In this document: positions 50,759 to 59,054 of the stretch, piece after piece
Layout: the number at the start of each line of letters is the position of its first letter
Position numbering within the stretch: position 1 is the first letter of the stretch
Source: Agrococcus terreus
GTDB taxonomy: Bacteria; Actinomycetota; Actinomycetes; Actinomycetales; Microbacteriaceae
Direction of reading: 5' to 3'
Length of the DNA stretch: 64,000 bases
NCBI RefSeq assembly: GCF_014645235.1
Contig: NZ_BMLM01000001.1
Span: 1,674,001 to 1,738,000, forward strand
Translations under genes and position numbers: made by a program
Notes under the pieces: model-generated
Databases searched by the model: none
Told to the model about the DNA's origin: nothing
What the model saw: only the letters and a program-made list of their open reading frames with translations

Positions 50759-52074
50759 CCGCCCTGGACGCGCGCGTGCGCGACGAGCAGGCGGTCGCCG
50801 AGCCGGAGCTCGGCTTCGAGACCCGCCAGGTGCACGCCGGCGCGATCATCGACGCCGAGGCCGGCGCCCGCATCACGCCCATCTACCAGAGCGCCGGCTA
50901 CGTCTTCGAGTCGTTCGACGACGGCGTCGAGCGCTTCGCCGGCCGCTCCGCGCGCCGCGCCTACTCGCGCAACGACAACCCCACGAACGTCGTCGCCGCC
51001 CGACGCATCGCCGACCTCGAGGGCGGCCTCGACGGCGTGCTCGTGGCGAGCGGCCAGGCGGCGATCGCCGCGGCGCTCGGCGCGCTCGCCGAGGCGGGCG
51101 ACCACATCCTCGCCGCCGACCGCCTCTACGAGGGCACGCGCGAGATGGTGCGCGGCCTCCTGCGCCGCCAGGGCCTCGAGTTCGAGACGCTGCCGATCGA
51201 CAGCGACGAGGAGGCGTGGGTGCGCGCCGTGCGCCCCACGACCCGCGCGATCTACGCCGAGTCGATCGCCAACCCGCTCGGCGAGGTCGCCGACCTCGAC
51301 CTGCTCGGCCGCGTCTCGGCGCGCACCGGCGTGCCCCTCGTCGTCGACAACACCGTGGCGACGCCGTACCTGAACCGGCCGATCGAGCACGGCGCCGCGA
51401 TCGTCATCCACTCCACCTCGAAGTGGCTCGGCGGCCACGGCTCCGCGATCGGCGGCGCGATCGTCGACGGCGGCTTCGACTGGGACCCGGAGCGCTTCCC
51501 GCACCTGCACGCAGCGCGTCCGCACGGCGCGCCGTCCTGGGCCGAGCGCTTCGGCCGCGGCGCGTACGGCGCGTACCTCCGCTCGGTCGTCGTGCTCGAG
51601 CAGGGCCCCACGCTGCCGCCGCAGAGCGCCTTCCTGCTCCTCCACGGCATCGAGACGCTCTCGCTGCGCATGGAGCGCCACGTCGAGAACGCCCACGCCG
51701 TCATCGACGCGCTGCGGGGGCACCCCGCGATCGCGCGCATCCACCACCCCTCGCTCGACGCCGACCGCGCCGAGGTCGTGGCGCGGATGCTGCCGCGCGG
51801 CGCCGGATCCGTCGTCTCCCTGGACCTCGCCGGCGGCCGCGAGGCCGCCCGCGCCTTCCTCGACCGGCTGGAGCTCGTGAGCCAGATGACCCACATCGGC
51901 GACGTGCGGACGCTCGCGATCCACACCGGCAGCACCATCCACGGCAAGCTCGACGAGGCGGAGCGGCTCGCGCTCGGCGTGACGCCCGGCCTCGTGCGGC
52001 TCTCGATCGGCATCGAGCGGGCCGACGACATCGTCGCCGACCTGCGGCAGGCGCTCGAGGGGCTGGAGCGATGA
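50755..52074 (+). CDS. metY: O-acetylhomoserine sulfhydrylase (MetY-type)
   Basis: A 439-residue Cys/Met-metabolism PLP enzyme. G-F-E-T-R-Q-V-H-A-G opens it; S-R-N-D-N-P-T and G-Q-A-A-I-A-A-A-L-G lie around the cofactor; H-S-T-S-K-W-L-G-G-H carries the PLP lysine; and H-T-G-S-T-I-H is the C-terminal substrate motif. The length (about 430-440) and the G-D-V-R-T-L segment fit MetY rather than MetB (about 380). It makes homocysteine from O-acetylhomoserine and sulfide, complementing the upstream C-S lyase. It overlaps both neighbours by ATGA. Confidence 0.87.
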   Translation: MTALDARVRDEQAVAEPELGFETRQVHAGAIIDAEAGARITPIYQSAGYVFESFDDGVERFAGRSARRAYSRNDNPTNVVAARRIADLEGGLDGVLVASGQAAIAAALGALAEAGDHILAADRLYEGTREMVRGLLRRQGLEFETLPIDSDEEAWVRAVRPTTRAIYAESIANPLGEVADLDLLGRVSARTGVPLVVDNTVATPYLNRPIEHGAAIVIHSTSKWLGGHGSAIGGAIVDGGFDWDPERFPHLHAARPHGAPSWAERFGRGAYGAYLRSVVVLEQGPTLPPQSAFLLLHGIETLSLRMERHVENAHAVIDALRGHPAIARIHHPSLDADRAEVVARMLPRGAGSVVSLDLAGGREAARAFLDRLELVSQMTHIGDVRTLAIHTGSTIHGKLDEAERLALGVTPGLVRLSIGIERADDIVADLRQALEGLER

Positions 52075-52985
52075 GCGTGCGCTACTCGTTCGAGCTCTTC
52101 CCGCCCCGCGACGCCGCATCCTCGGGCCGCGTCGAGTCCGCGGTCGACGCGTTCATCGCGCTCGACCCCGAGTTCGTGTCGGTGACGTTCGGCGCCGGCG
52201 GCTCCTCGACGCACCACTCGCTCGCCGTGCTGCAGCGCCTGCTCGACGGCGGGCAGAGCCCCATGGCGCACCTCACGTGCGTCGGGCTCGAGGTGCACGA
52301 GACCGCGCGGCTCGTGCGGCAGTTCCTCGACGCCGGCATCACGAAGTTCCTGGCCCTCCGCGGCGACGAGCCGCGCGACCCCGCCCAGCGGCCGCGCACG
52401 ACGCTGTCGTCGGCCGCCGAGCTCGTGCAGCTCATCGAGCGCGTCGAGTCGGAGCGGGTGCCGTACGCCGAGACGCCGCTGCCGGGCCTTCGCGCCTCGT
52501 CGATCGGCGAGCGGCGGGCCTCGGCCGAGATCGCGGTGGCCGCCTTCCCGAACGGGCACCCGGGCTCGGGCATCCACCGCAGCGACGTCGACGCGCTGCT
52601 CGCGAAGCAGTCGGCCGGCGCGACGATGGCGATCACGCAGCTCTTCTTCGACCCGTACGACTACGTGCGGTTCGTCGAGCTCGCCCGCGCCAAGGGCGTC
52701 ACGATCCCGATCGTGCCAGGCGTCGTCATCCCGACGACGCTCCGCAGGCTCGTCCGCTCGGCCGAGCTCGCCGGCGAGCGCGTGCCGCGCGTGCTCGCCG
52801 ACCGGCTCGAGGCCGCCGCGACGCCCGCCGACGCCGTCCGCATCGGCGTCGACGCGACGATCGCGCAGATCAGCGCGCTCGAGGAGCACGACGTCGACGC
52901 CGTGCACCTCTACACGTTCAACGACCACCGACCCGCCGTCGACGTCCTCGCGGGCGTCGGCGCGATCCCCGCCCACGCCGGCTGA
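52071..52985 (+). CDS. metF: 5,10-methylenetetrahydrofolate reductase
   Basis: A 304-residue TIM-barrel flavoprotein. Y-S-F-E-L-F-P-P-R (catalytic Glu), F-V-S-V-T-F-G-A-G-G-S, H-L-T-C-V-G, F-L-A-L-R-G-D-E-P-R (the conserved Asp that tunes FAD) and I-T-Q-L-F-F-D are the family motifs. It makes 5-methyl-tetrahydrofolate, the methyl donor for MetE encoded next. ATG 52071 overlaps the metY stop. The length matches bacterial MetF without the regulatory domain. Confidence 0.95.
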   Translation: MSVRYSFELFPPRDAASSGRVESAVDAFIALDPEFVSVTFGAGGSSTHHSLAVLQRLLDGGQSPMAHLTCVGLEVHETARLVRQFLDAGITKFLALRGDEPRDPAQRPRTTLSSAAELVQLIERVESERVPYAETPLPGLRASSIGERRASAEIAVAAFPNGHPGSGIHRSDVDALLAKQSAGATMAITQLFFDPYDYVRFVELARAKGVTIPIVPGVVIPTTLRRLVRSAELAGERVPRVLADRLEAAATPADAVRIGVDATIAQISALEEHDVDAVHLYTFNDHRPAVDVLAGVGAIPAHAG

Positions 52986-53016
52986 GCCGGCAGCAGCACC
53001 ACCACGGAGGACCCCC

Positions 53017-55284
53017 ATGACCACCACGACCGGCCCGTTCCCCGGCGGCACGATCCTCGGCTACCCGCGCATCGGGCGACGCCGCGAGCTCAAGCGCGCC
53101 CTCGAGTCGCACTGGCGCGGCGCGATCGACGACGCCGCCTTCCACGAGGCCGCCCGCGCGAACCGCGTCGCCGACCTCGAGCGGCTCGTCGCGCTCGGGC
53201 TGCGCGCCGACGACGCCTCGATCCCCGTCGAGGCCGCCCACTACGACCACGTGCTCGACGCGACGCTCACCTTCGGCGCCGTGCCGCCGCGCCTGCGCGG
53301 CCGCGTGCCCGCCGGGCTCGCCGGCGAGTGGCTGCTCGCCCGCGGCGAGGGCGACGACGCCCCGCTCGAGATGACGAAGTGGCTCGACTCGAACTACCAC
53401 TACCTCGTGCCCGAACTCGACGCCGACACCGCGTTCTCGCTCGCCGACACCCGGATCGTCGACCGCTTCGTCGAGGCCGGCCGCGCCGGCGTGCACGGCC
53501 GCCCCGTGATCGTCGGCCCCGCGACGTACCTCGCGCTCGCGAAGGCCGAGGGCATCCGCCCCATCGACCTCGCCGATCGCCTCGTGCCCGCCTACGGCGC
53601 GCTCGCCGAGGCGCTCGCCGCCGCCGGCGCCAGCTGGGTGCAGCTCGACGAGCCCGCGCTCGTCGCCGACCTCGACGGCGCGACCCTCGAGGAGCTCCAG
53701 GCCGTCGCGCGCGCCGGCGCCGAGGCCGTGCGCGCCGCGGGCCTGCAGGTGCTCCTGCACGTCGGCCACGGCGACGCCGCCGGCCGCGTCGAGCCGCTCG
53801 CCGACGCCGTCGACGCGATCGCCGTCGACCTCGTGCGCGGCAGCGCGCCGGCCGGCGACGGCCCGCTCGTGGCCGGCGTCGTGCACGGCCGCAACGTGTG
53901 GCGCACCGACCTCGACGCCGCGCTCGACACGCTCCGCTGGCTCTCGGAGCGCCGCCCCACCTCGGTCGGCACCTCCACGAGCCTCCAGCACGTGCCGCAC
54001 GACCTCGCCGCCGAGACCTCGCTCGACGAGCGCCTCGTGTCGTGGCTCGCCTTCGCCGACCAGAAGGTCGAGGAGGTCGTGGCGCTCGCCGCCGCGGTCG
54101 CCGGCGACGTCGACGAGGCACGCTTCGCCGCATCCCGCGCCGCCGTCGCCGACCGCGCCGCCGCCCCGGGCGTGCGCGACGGCGCCGTGCGCGAGCGCCT
54201 CGCCGCGCTCCCGGCCGGCGCCCGCGACCGCGCGCCCTACGCCGAGCGCGACGAGCAGCAGCGCGCGGCGCTCGACCTGCCGCCGCTGCCGACCACCACG
54301 ATCGGCTCGTTCCCGCAGACGGGCGACATCCGCGTCGCCCGCGCCCGCAACGCGCGCGGCGAGCTCGACGACGCCGGCTACCGCGAGGTGCTGCGCGCCG
54401 AGGTGCGCCGCGTCGTCGAGCTGCAGGAGGAGCTGGGCCTCGACGTGCTCGTGCACGGCGAGCCCGAGCGCAACGACATGGTGCAGTACTTCGCCGAGCA
54501 CTTCGACGGCTTCGCCGCCACCGAGCACGGCTGGGTGCAGTCCTACGGCTCCCGCGCCACGCGACCGTCGATCCTGTGGGGCGACGTCTCGCGGCCGGAG
54601 GCCTTCACCGTCGAGTGGATCGCGTACGCGCAGTCGCTCACGTCGAAGGTCGTGAAGGGCATGCTCACCGGCCCCGTGACGATCCTCGCGTGGTCGTTCG
54701 TGCGCGACGACCAGCCGCTCGGCGACACCGCCGACCAGGTCGCGCTCGCCCTCGCCGACGAGATCGCCGACCTCGAGGCCGCCGGCATCCGCATCGTGCA
54801 GGTCGATGAGCCGGCGCTGCGCGAGCTGCTGCCGCTCCGCGTCGAGGCGCGCCCGGCGTACCTCGCGTGGTCGGTCGGTGCGTTCCGGCTCGCGACGGCG
54901 GGCGCCGCGCCCGCGACGCAGATCCACACGCACCTCTGCTACTCGGAGTTCAACACGGTCGTCGACGCCATCGACGGCCTCGACGCCGACGTGACGAGCA
55001 TCGAGGCGGCGCGCTCGAAGATGGAGATCGTCGAGCCGCTGCAGGCGCACGGCTACGGCCGCGGCATCGGCCCGGGCGTGTACGACATCCACTCCCCCCG
55101 CGTCCCGGCCGCCGACGAGCTCGACGCGCTCCTCGCGACGGCGACCGGGGCGATCCCGGACCGCCTGCTGTGGGTGAACCCCGACTGCGGCCTGAAGACG
55201 CGCGGCTACGACGAGACGGTCGCGAGCCTGCGGAACCTCGTGGAGGCGGCCGCCCGCGCCCGCGAGGCGGTGGCGGTGCGCTGA
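53017..55284 (+). CDS. metE: Cobalamin-independent methionine synthase
   Basis: A 755-residue two-barrel MetE, full length. The N-terminal barrel starts G-Y-P-R-I-G-R-R-R-E-L-K. The C-terminal catalytic barrel has T-T-T-I-G-S-F-P-Q-T, G-E-P-E-R-N-D-M-V-Q-Y-F, the zinc residues in Q-I-H-T-H-L-C-Y-S-E-F and the final zinc Cys in N-P-D-C-G-L-K-T-R. It transfers the methyl group of 5-methyl-tetrahydropteroyl-polyglutamate to homocysteine. ATG 53017 has ACGGAGGA. A 10-base-stem hairpin at 55302 closes the operon. Confidence 0.97.
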   Translation: MTTTTGPFPGGTILGYPRIGRRRELKRALESHWRGAIDDAAFHEAARANRVADLERLVALGLRADDASIPVEAAHYDHVLDATLTFGAVPPRLRGRVPAGLAGEWLLARGEGDDAPLEMTKWLDSNYHYLVPELDADTAFSLADTRIVDRFVEAGRAGVHGRPVIVGPATYLALAKAEGIRPIDLADRLVPAYGALAEALAAAGASWVQLDEPALVADLDGATLEELQAVARAGAEAVRAAGLQVLLHVGHGDAAGRVEPLADAVDAIAVDLVRGSAPAGDGPLVAGVVHGRNVWRTDLDAALDTLRWLSERRPTSVGTSTSLQHVPHDLAAETSLDERLVSWLAFADQKVEEVVALAAAVAGDVDEARFAASRAAVADRAAAPGVRDGAVRERLAALPAGARDRAPYAERDEQQRAALDLPPLPTTTIGSFPQTGDIRVARARNARGELDDAGYREVLRAEVRRVVELQEELGLDVLVHGEPERNDMVQYFAEHFDGFAATEHGWVQSYGSRATRPSILWGDVSRPEAFTVEWIAYAQSLTSKVVKGMLTGPVTILAWSFVRDDQPLGDTADQVALALADEIADLEAAGIRIVQVDEPALRELLPLRVEARPAYLAWSVGAFRLATAGAAPATQIHTHLCYSEFNTVVDAIDGLDADVTSIEAARSKMEIVEPLQAHGYGRGIGPGVYDIHSPRVPAADELDALLATATGAIPDRLLWVNPDCGLKTRGYDETVASLRNLVEAAARAREAVAVR

Positions 55285-55301
55285 CGCGGCCCGCTCCGCT
55301 C

Positions 55302-55337
55302 GACGGCGCGCATCGGCTCCGGCCGGTGCGCGCCGTC
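55302..55337 (+). terminator. Hairpin terminator after metE
   Basis: GACGGCGCGC (55302-55311) pairs perfectly with GCGCGCCGTC (55328-55337) with a 16-base loop. It separates the methionine operon from the ABC/oxidoreductase operon. Confidence 0.65.
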
Positions 55338-55410
55338 GGCGTTCGTGCGGAGCGGCGGTGGTCTCGAGACGCGTGCCGCCTGCGGCGGCGCGCTCCTCGA
55401 CCAGCGAAGG

Positions 55411-55484
55411 GCGAAGTGTGACGCCGCGTTGCAGCGGTGCGTGCAAGCGGCGCCGGGATCGGCTCTACTTGGGTCTGCACCAAG
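55411..55484 (+). promoter_or_regulatory. Leader/regulatory region of the ABC-oxidoreductase operon
   Basis: GCGAAGTGTGAC (55411-55422), identical to 49476-49487, is followed at once by an inverted repeat (GCCGC-G-TTGCA at 55423-55433 with TGCAA-GCGGC at 55442-55451). CTTGG...CCAAG at 55468-55484 is a further small repeat, 22 bases before ATG 55506. It is either a protein-binding region or a structured leader; no known riboswitch was recognised. Confidence 0.35.
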
Positions 55485-55505
55485 CACTGCTTATGGAGGT
55501 CCATC

Positions 55506-57164
55506 ATGGTCCGAATCCCCTCCCGTTCCCGGGTCGCCGTCGCCGGCGCCGTCGTCGCCGCCCTGGCGCTCTCGGCCTGCTCGGCGAGCGAGGCCACGTC
55601 GCCCGCCGCGAGCGGCAGCGGCGAGCCCGTCGTCGGCGGCACGCTCACCTACCTCGAGCACCAGGCCTACAGCTCGCTCTACCCGCCGGCCGCCGGCTTC
55701 TACCCGAACGGCGCGCTCGTCAACAACCTCACCTCGCGCCTCCTCTACCAGGACCCCGAGACCCTCGAGCTCGAGCCCTGGATCGCCACGGCCCTGCCCG
55801 AGGTGAACGAGGACGCGACCGAGTACACGTTCGACATCCGCACCGACGTCACCTACTCCGACGGCACGCCGCTCACGGCCGAGAACGTCGTCGCGAACAT
55901 CGAGCTCTTCGGCACCGGCGACACCGACCGCGCGCTCATCGTCTCGGAGGCGGTCAACGACTTCGAGGCCGGCGAGGTGGTCGACGAGGACACCGTGCGC
56001 TTCACCTTCAGCGCCCCGGCGCCGGGCTTCGCGCAGGCCGTCTCGACCATCAACTCCGGCCTCCTCGCCGACGCGACGCTCGAGCGCGACTCCGAGGGCT
56101 TCGGCCCCGGCAACGCGACCGAGATCATCGGCGCCGGCCCGTTCGTGGTCGAGGCCGAGGAGGTCGGCACGTCGATCCGCCTCGCCGCCCGCGACGACTA
56201 CGCCTGGGCGCCGGCGTCGTTCCCGAACCAGGGCCGCCCGTACGTCGACGCCGTCGACATCGTCATCGCCCCCGAGGACAGCGTCCGCATCGGCGCCCTG
56301 ACGGCCGGCCAGGCCGACATCGCGCGCCAGGTCGAGCCGCAGCACGAGGAGGAGGTCGCCTCGGCGGGCCTCGAGATCGTCTCGGCGCAGACGAACGGCG
56401 TGAACAACGGCCTGAGCTTCCGCTTCGACCACCCGCTGCTCGAGGACATCCGCGTGCGGCAGGCGCTCATCGCCGGCATCGACCGCGAGGCGATCGTCTC
56501 GTCGATCTTCTCGGAGCACTACCCGCTCGCCACCTCGTCGCTGTCGCAGACCGCGCTCGGCTACCAGGACCAGGGCGACGCCTACGCGTTCGATCCGGAG
56601 CGCGCCGCGCAGCTGCTCGACGAGGCCGGCTGGGAGCCGGGCGCCGACGGCATCCGCACCCGCGACGGCGAGCGCCTGCACCTCGTCGTGAACGAGGCGC
56701 TGCCGCAGCCCCGCTCCCGCGACGTCATCACGCTCGTCGCGCAGCAGCTGCGCGAGATCGGCGTGGAGCTCGAGCTCTTCCAGGGCGACCAGGCGGCGCA
56801 GACCGCGGCATCGGCCGACATCGACCAGATCCAGATCTACCACTCGATGGTCGGCCGGGCGGACTTCGACGTCATCAAGAGCCAGTACTCGATCGAGAAC
56901 CGCAACACGCTGCAGAACGCCGACGCCGACGGCAACCCGGTCGACCCGCAGCTCGAGGACCTGCTCCAGCAGGTCGCGGCGGCGCCGACGACCGAGGGCC
57001 GCGAGGAGGCCGACGCGGCCGTGCAGGCCTACCTCACCGAGCAGGCGTACGTGCTGCCGTTCTTCGAGGAGCCGCAGGTCTACGGCGTCCAGCCGCGCGT
57101 GCACGGGTTCCTCACCGAGTCGGTGGGCCGCCCCTCGCTCGCGAACGTCTGGCTCGAGGGCTGA
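55506..57164 (+). CDS. ABC transporter substrate-binding lipoprotein (family 5, TIGR04028-like)
   Basis: A 552-residue family-5 (dipeptide/nickel-type) solute-binding protein. The signal peptide ends in the lipobox L-A-L-S-A-C, lipidated Cys25. The binding domain has V-V-G-G-T-L-T-Y-L-E-H, L-E-L-E-P-W-I-A-T-A-L-P, V-T-Y-S-D-G-T-P-L-T-A-E-N-V (the family signature) and I-R-V-R-Q-A-L-I-A-G-I-D-R. The N-terminal Y-L-E-H-Q-A-Y-S-S-L-Y-P-P-A recalls binding proteins found with luciferase-like monooxygenases in KPN_01854-type loci. The ligand is unknown. ATG 55506 has ATGGAGGT upstream. Confidence 0.9.
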   Translation: MVRIPSRSRVAVAGAVVAALALSACSASEATSPAASGSGEPVVGGTLTYLEHQAYSSLYPPAAGFYPNGALVNNLTSRLLYQDPETLELEPWIATALPEVNEDATEYTFDIRTDVTYSDGTPLTAENVVANIELFGTGDTDRALIVSEAVNDFEAGEVVDEDTVRFTFSAPAPGFAQAVSTINSGLLADATLERDSEGFGPGNATEIIGAGPFVVEAEEVGTSIRLAARDDYAWAPASFPNQGRPYVDAVDIVIAPEDSVRIGALTAGQADIARQVEPQHEEEVASAGLEIVSAQTNGVNNGLSFRFDHPLLEDIRVRQALIAGIDREAIVSSIFSEHYPLATSSLSQTALGYQDQGDAYAFDPERAAQLLDEAGWEPGADGIRTRDGERLHLVVNEALPQPRSRDVITLVAQQLREIGVELELFQGDQAAQTAASADIDQIQIYHSMVGRADFDVIKSQYSIENRNTLQNADADGNPVDPQLEDLLQQVAAAPTTEGREEADAAVQAYLTEQAYVLPFFEEPQVYGVQPRVHGFLTESVGRPSLANVWLEG

Positions 57165-57177
57165 GCGGGAGGCGGGC

Positions 57178-58203
57178 ATGAGCATCGCAGTCCGACGTCC
57201 GCAGCAGGGCGGCCAGCAGGCGGGAGGCCCCGCGGGCCGCCGACCGGCGGCACCGCGATCCGGCACGCGCGCCCGCGCGCTGCGCCGCATCGGGCAGGCG
57301 GCGCTCGTCGTGGCGGCGACGTTCGTGCTCGCCTTCCTCCTCCTCCACGCGCTGCCGGGCGACGCGATCGTCGCCCGGTACGCGAGCCCCGAGCTCGGCC
57401 TCTCGCCCGAGCAGCTCGCCGACCTGCGCGCCGCCTACGGCGCCGACCAGCCGGTCTGGGTGCAGCTGGGCCTCTCGGCCTGGGGCTTCCTCACCGGCGA
57501 CCTCGGCACCTCGCTGCAGACCGGCGCGGAGGTGTCGACCCTCATCGCGGCGGCGCTGCCGCCGACGCTCGCGCTCGCCGGGCTCGGCTTCCTGCTCGCG
57601 GCGGTGCTCGCGGTCGGCATCGCCGCCCTGGCGACCTTCGGTCGCTGGGAGCCGCTGCGCCGCGCGTTCCGCTCGCTGCCGCCGCTGTTCGTCTCGATCC
57701 CCGTGTTCTGGATCGGCATCGTGCTGCTGCAGGTGGTGTCGTTCCGGCTCGGGCTCATCCCCGTGATCGGCGCGAACGCGGCCGAGCAGCTCGTGCTGCC
57801 GGTCGTGACCATCGCGATCCCCATCGCGGCGCCGCTCGCGCAGGTGCTCATCCGCGCGATCGACGACACCCTCGCGGAGCCCTACGTGGCCGTCGCCCGC
57901 TCCCGCGGCGCCTCGGCCGGGTGGCTGCTGCAGCGGGAGGTGGCGCGGAACGCGCTGCTGCCGACCCTGACGATCGCGGGCGTGCTGTTCGGCGAGCTCA
58001 TCGCCGGCGCCGTCGTCACCGAGACGGTCTTCGCGCGCTCCGGCCTCGGGCGCCTCACGGCCGACGCGGTCGCGACGCGCGACATCCCCGTGCTCCAGGC
58101 GGTCGTCGTCATCTCGGCCGTCGCCTTCGTCGTCATCAACCTCGTGGTCGACCTCGTCGCGCCGGCGATCGACCCCCGGCTCCGGAAGGAGGTGCGCGCA
58201 TGA
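57178..58203 (+). CDS. ABC transporter permease (DppB/OppB type)
   Basis: A 341-residue permease with a basic, disordered 35-residue N-terminus and six spans. L-P-G-D-A-I-V-A-R-Y after TM1 is the DppB signature. The cytoplasmic coupling loop is R-S-R-G-A-S-A-G-W-L-L-Q-R-E-V-A-R-N-A-L-L (EAA motif). T-E-T-V-F-A-R-S-G-L-G-R-L follows as in peptide and nickel importers. It pairs with the next permease gene, which starts in an ATGA overlap. ATG 57178 follows GGGAGGCGGGC 13 bases after the binding-protein gene. Confidence 0.92.
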   Translation: MSIAVRRPQQGGQQAGGPAGRRPAAPRSGTRARALRRIGQAALVVAATFVLAFLLLHALPGDAIVARYASPELGLSPEQLADLRAAYGADQPVWVQLGLSAWGFLTGDLGTSLQTGAEVSTLIAAALPPTLALAGLGFLLAAVLAVGIAALATFGRWEPLRRAFRSLPPLFVSIPVFWIGIVLLQVVSFRLGLIPVIGANAAEQLVLPVVTIAIPIAAPLAQVLIRAIDDTLAEPYVAVARSRGASAGWLLQREVARNALLPTLTIAGVLFGELIAGAVVTETVFARSGLGRLTADAVATRDIPVLQAVVVISAVAFVVINLVVDLVAPAIDPRLRKEVRA

Positions 58204-59054
58204 GCGCCCTCACCCTGCTCCCCGCGGGCGCAGCCGAGGCTCCGGCCCGCGCCGCCCGGCCCAAGCCCCGCGCGACCCTCGTCGTCGCCGTGCTCGTGCT
58301 CGCCGTCGCCCTCGCGTGGGCGTTCCTGCCCTGGCTCTTCACGAGCCAGGACCCCATCGCGGGCGTCGCGGCGGAGGCGCTGCAGGCGCCGAGCGCCGCG
58401 CATCCCTTCGGCACCGACGCGACGGGCCGCGACCTGCTCGCGCGCGTCATCTTCGGTGCCGGCAACTCGCTCGCGGGCGCCGCGATCGCCGTGCTCGTCG
58501 GCCTCGTCGTCGGCACCGCGCTCGGCGTGCTCGCCGGCTCGGTCGGCGGCCTCGTCGAGGACGCCGTGATGCGCGTCGTCGACGTGCTGCTCGCCATCCC
58601 CGGCCTGCTGCTCGCGCTCAGCGTCATCGTGCTGCTCGGCTTCGGCGTCACGAACGCCGCGATCGCCGTCGGTGTCACCTCGATCGCCGTCTTCGCGCGG
58701 CTCTCCCGCTCGCAGGTGGTGCGCGTGCGCCGCAGCGACTACGTGGAGGCCGCGTTCGGCTCGGGCGGCACGTTCCTCGCCGTGCTCGGCCGCCACGTGC
58801 TGCCGAACTCCCTCGGCGCCGTGCTCGCGCTCGCCGCCCTGCAGTTCGGCAGCGCCATCCTCGCCATCTCGACGCTCGGCTTCCTCGGCTACGGCGCCCC
58901 GCCGCCCACGCCCGAGTGGGGCCTGCTCATCGCCGAGAGCCGCGACTACGTCGCCACCAGCTGGTGGCTCACCACCCTGCCCGGCGTCGTCGTGGCAGCC
59001 GTCGTCCTCGCCGCGAACCGCGTCGCGGCAGCCATCAGGGAGGCAACCGCATGA
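58200..59054 (+). CDS. ABC transporter permease (DppC/OppC type)
   Basis: A 284-residue second permease. After TM1 it has H-P-F-G-T-D-A-T-G-R-D-L-L-A-R, the hallmark of DppC-type subunits, then six spans. The EAA loop reads V-R-R-S-D-Y-V-E-A-A-F-G-S-G-G-T, and T-L-G-F-L-G-Y-G-A-P-P-P-T-P-E-W-G is the conserved C-terminal loop. It overlaps both neighbours by ATGA, so the transporter proteins are made in step. Confidence 0.93.
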   Translation: MSALTLLPAGAAEAPARAARPKPRATLVVAVLVLAVALAWAFLPWLFTSQDPIAGVAAEALQAPSAAHPFGTDATGRDLLARVIFGAGNSLAGAAIAVLVGLVVGTALGVLAGSVGGLVEDAVMRVVDVLLAIPGLLLALSVIVLLGFGVTNAAIAVGVTSIAVFARLSRSQVVRVRRSDYVEAAFGSGGTFLAVLGRHVLPNSLGAVLALAALQFGSAILAISTLGFLGYGAPPPTPEWGLLIAESRDYVATSWWLTTLPGVVVAAVVLAANRVAAAIREATA

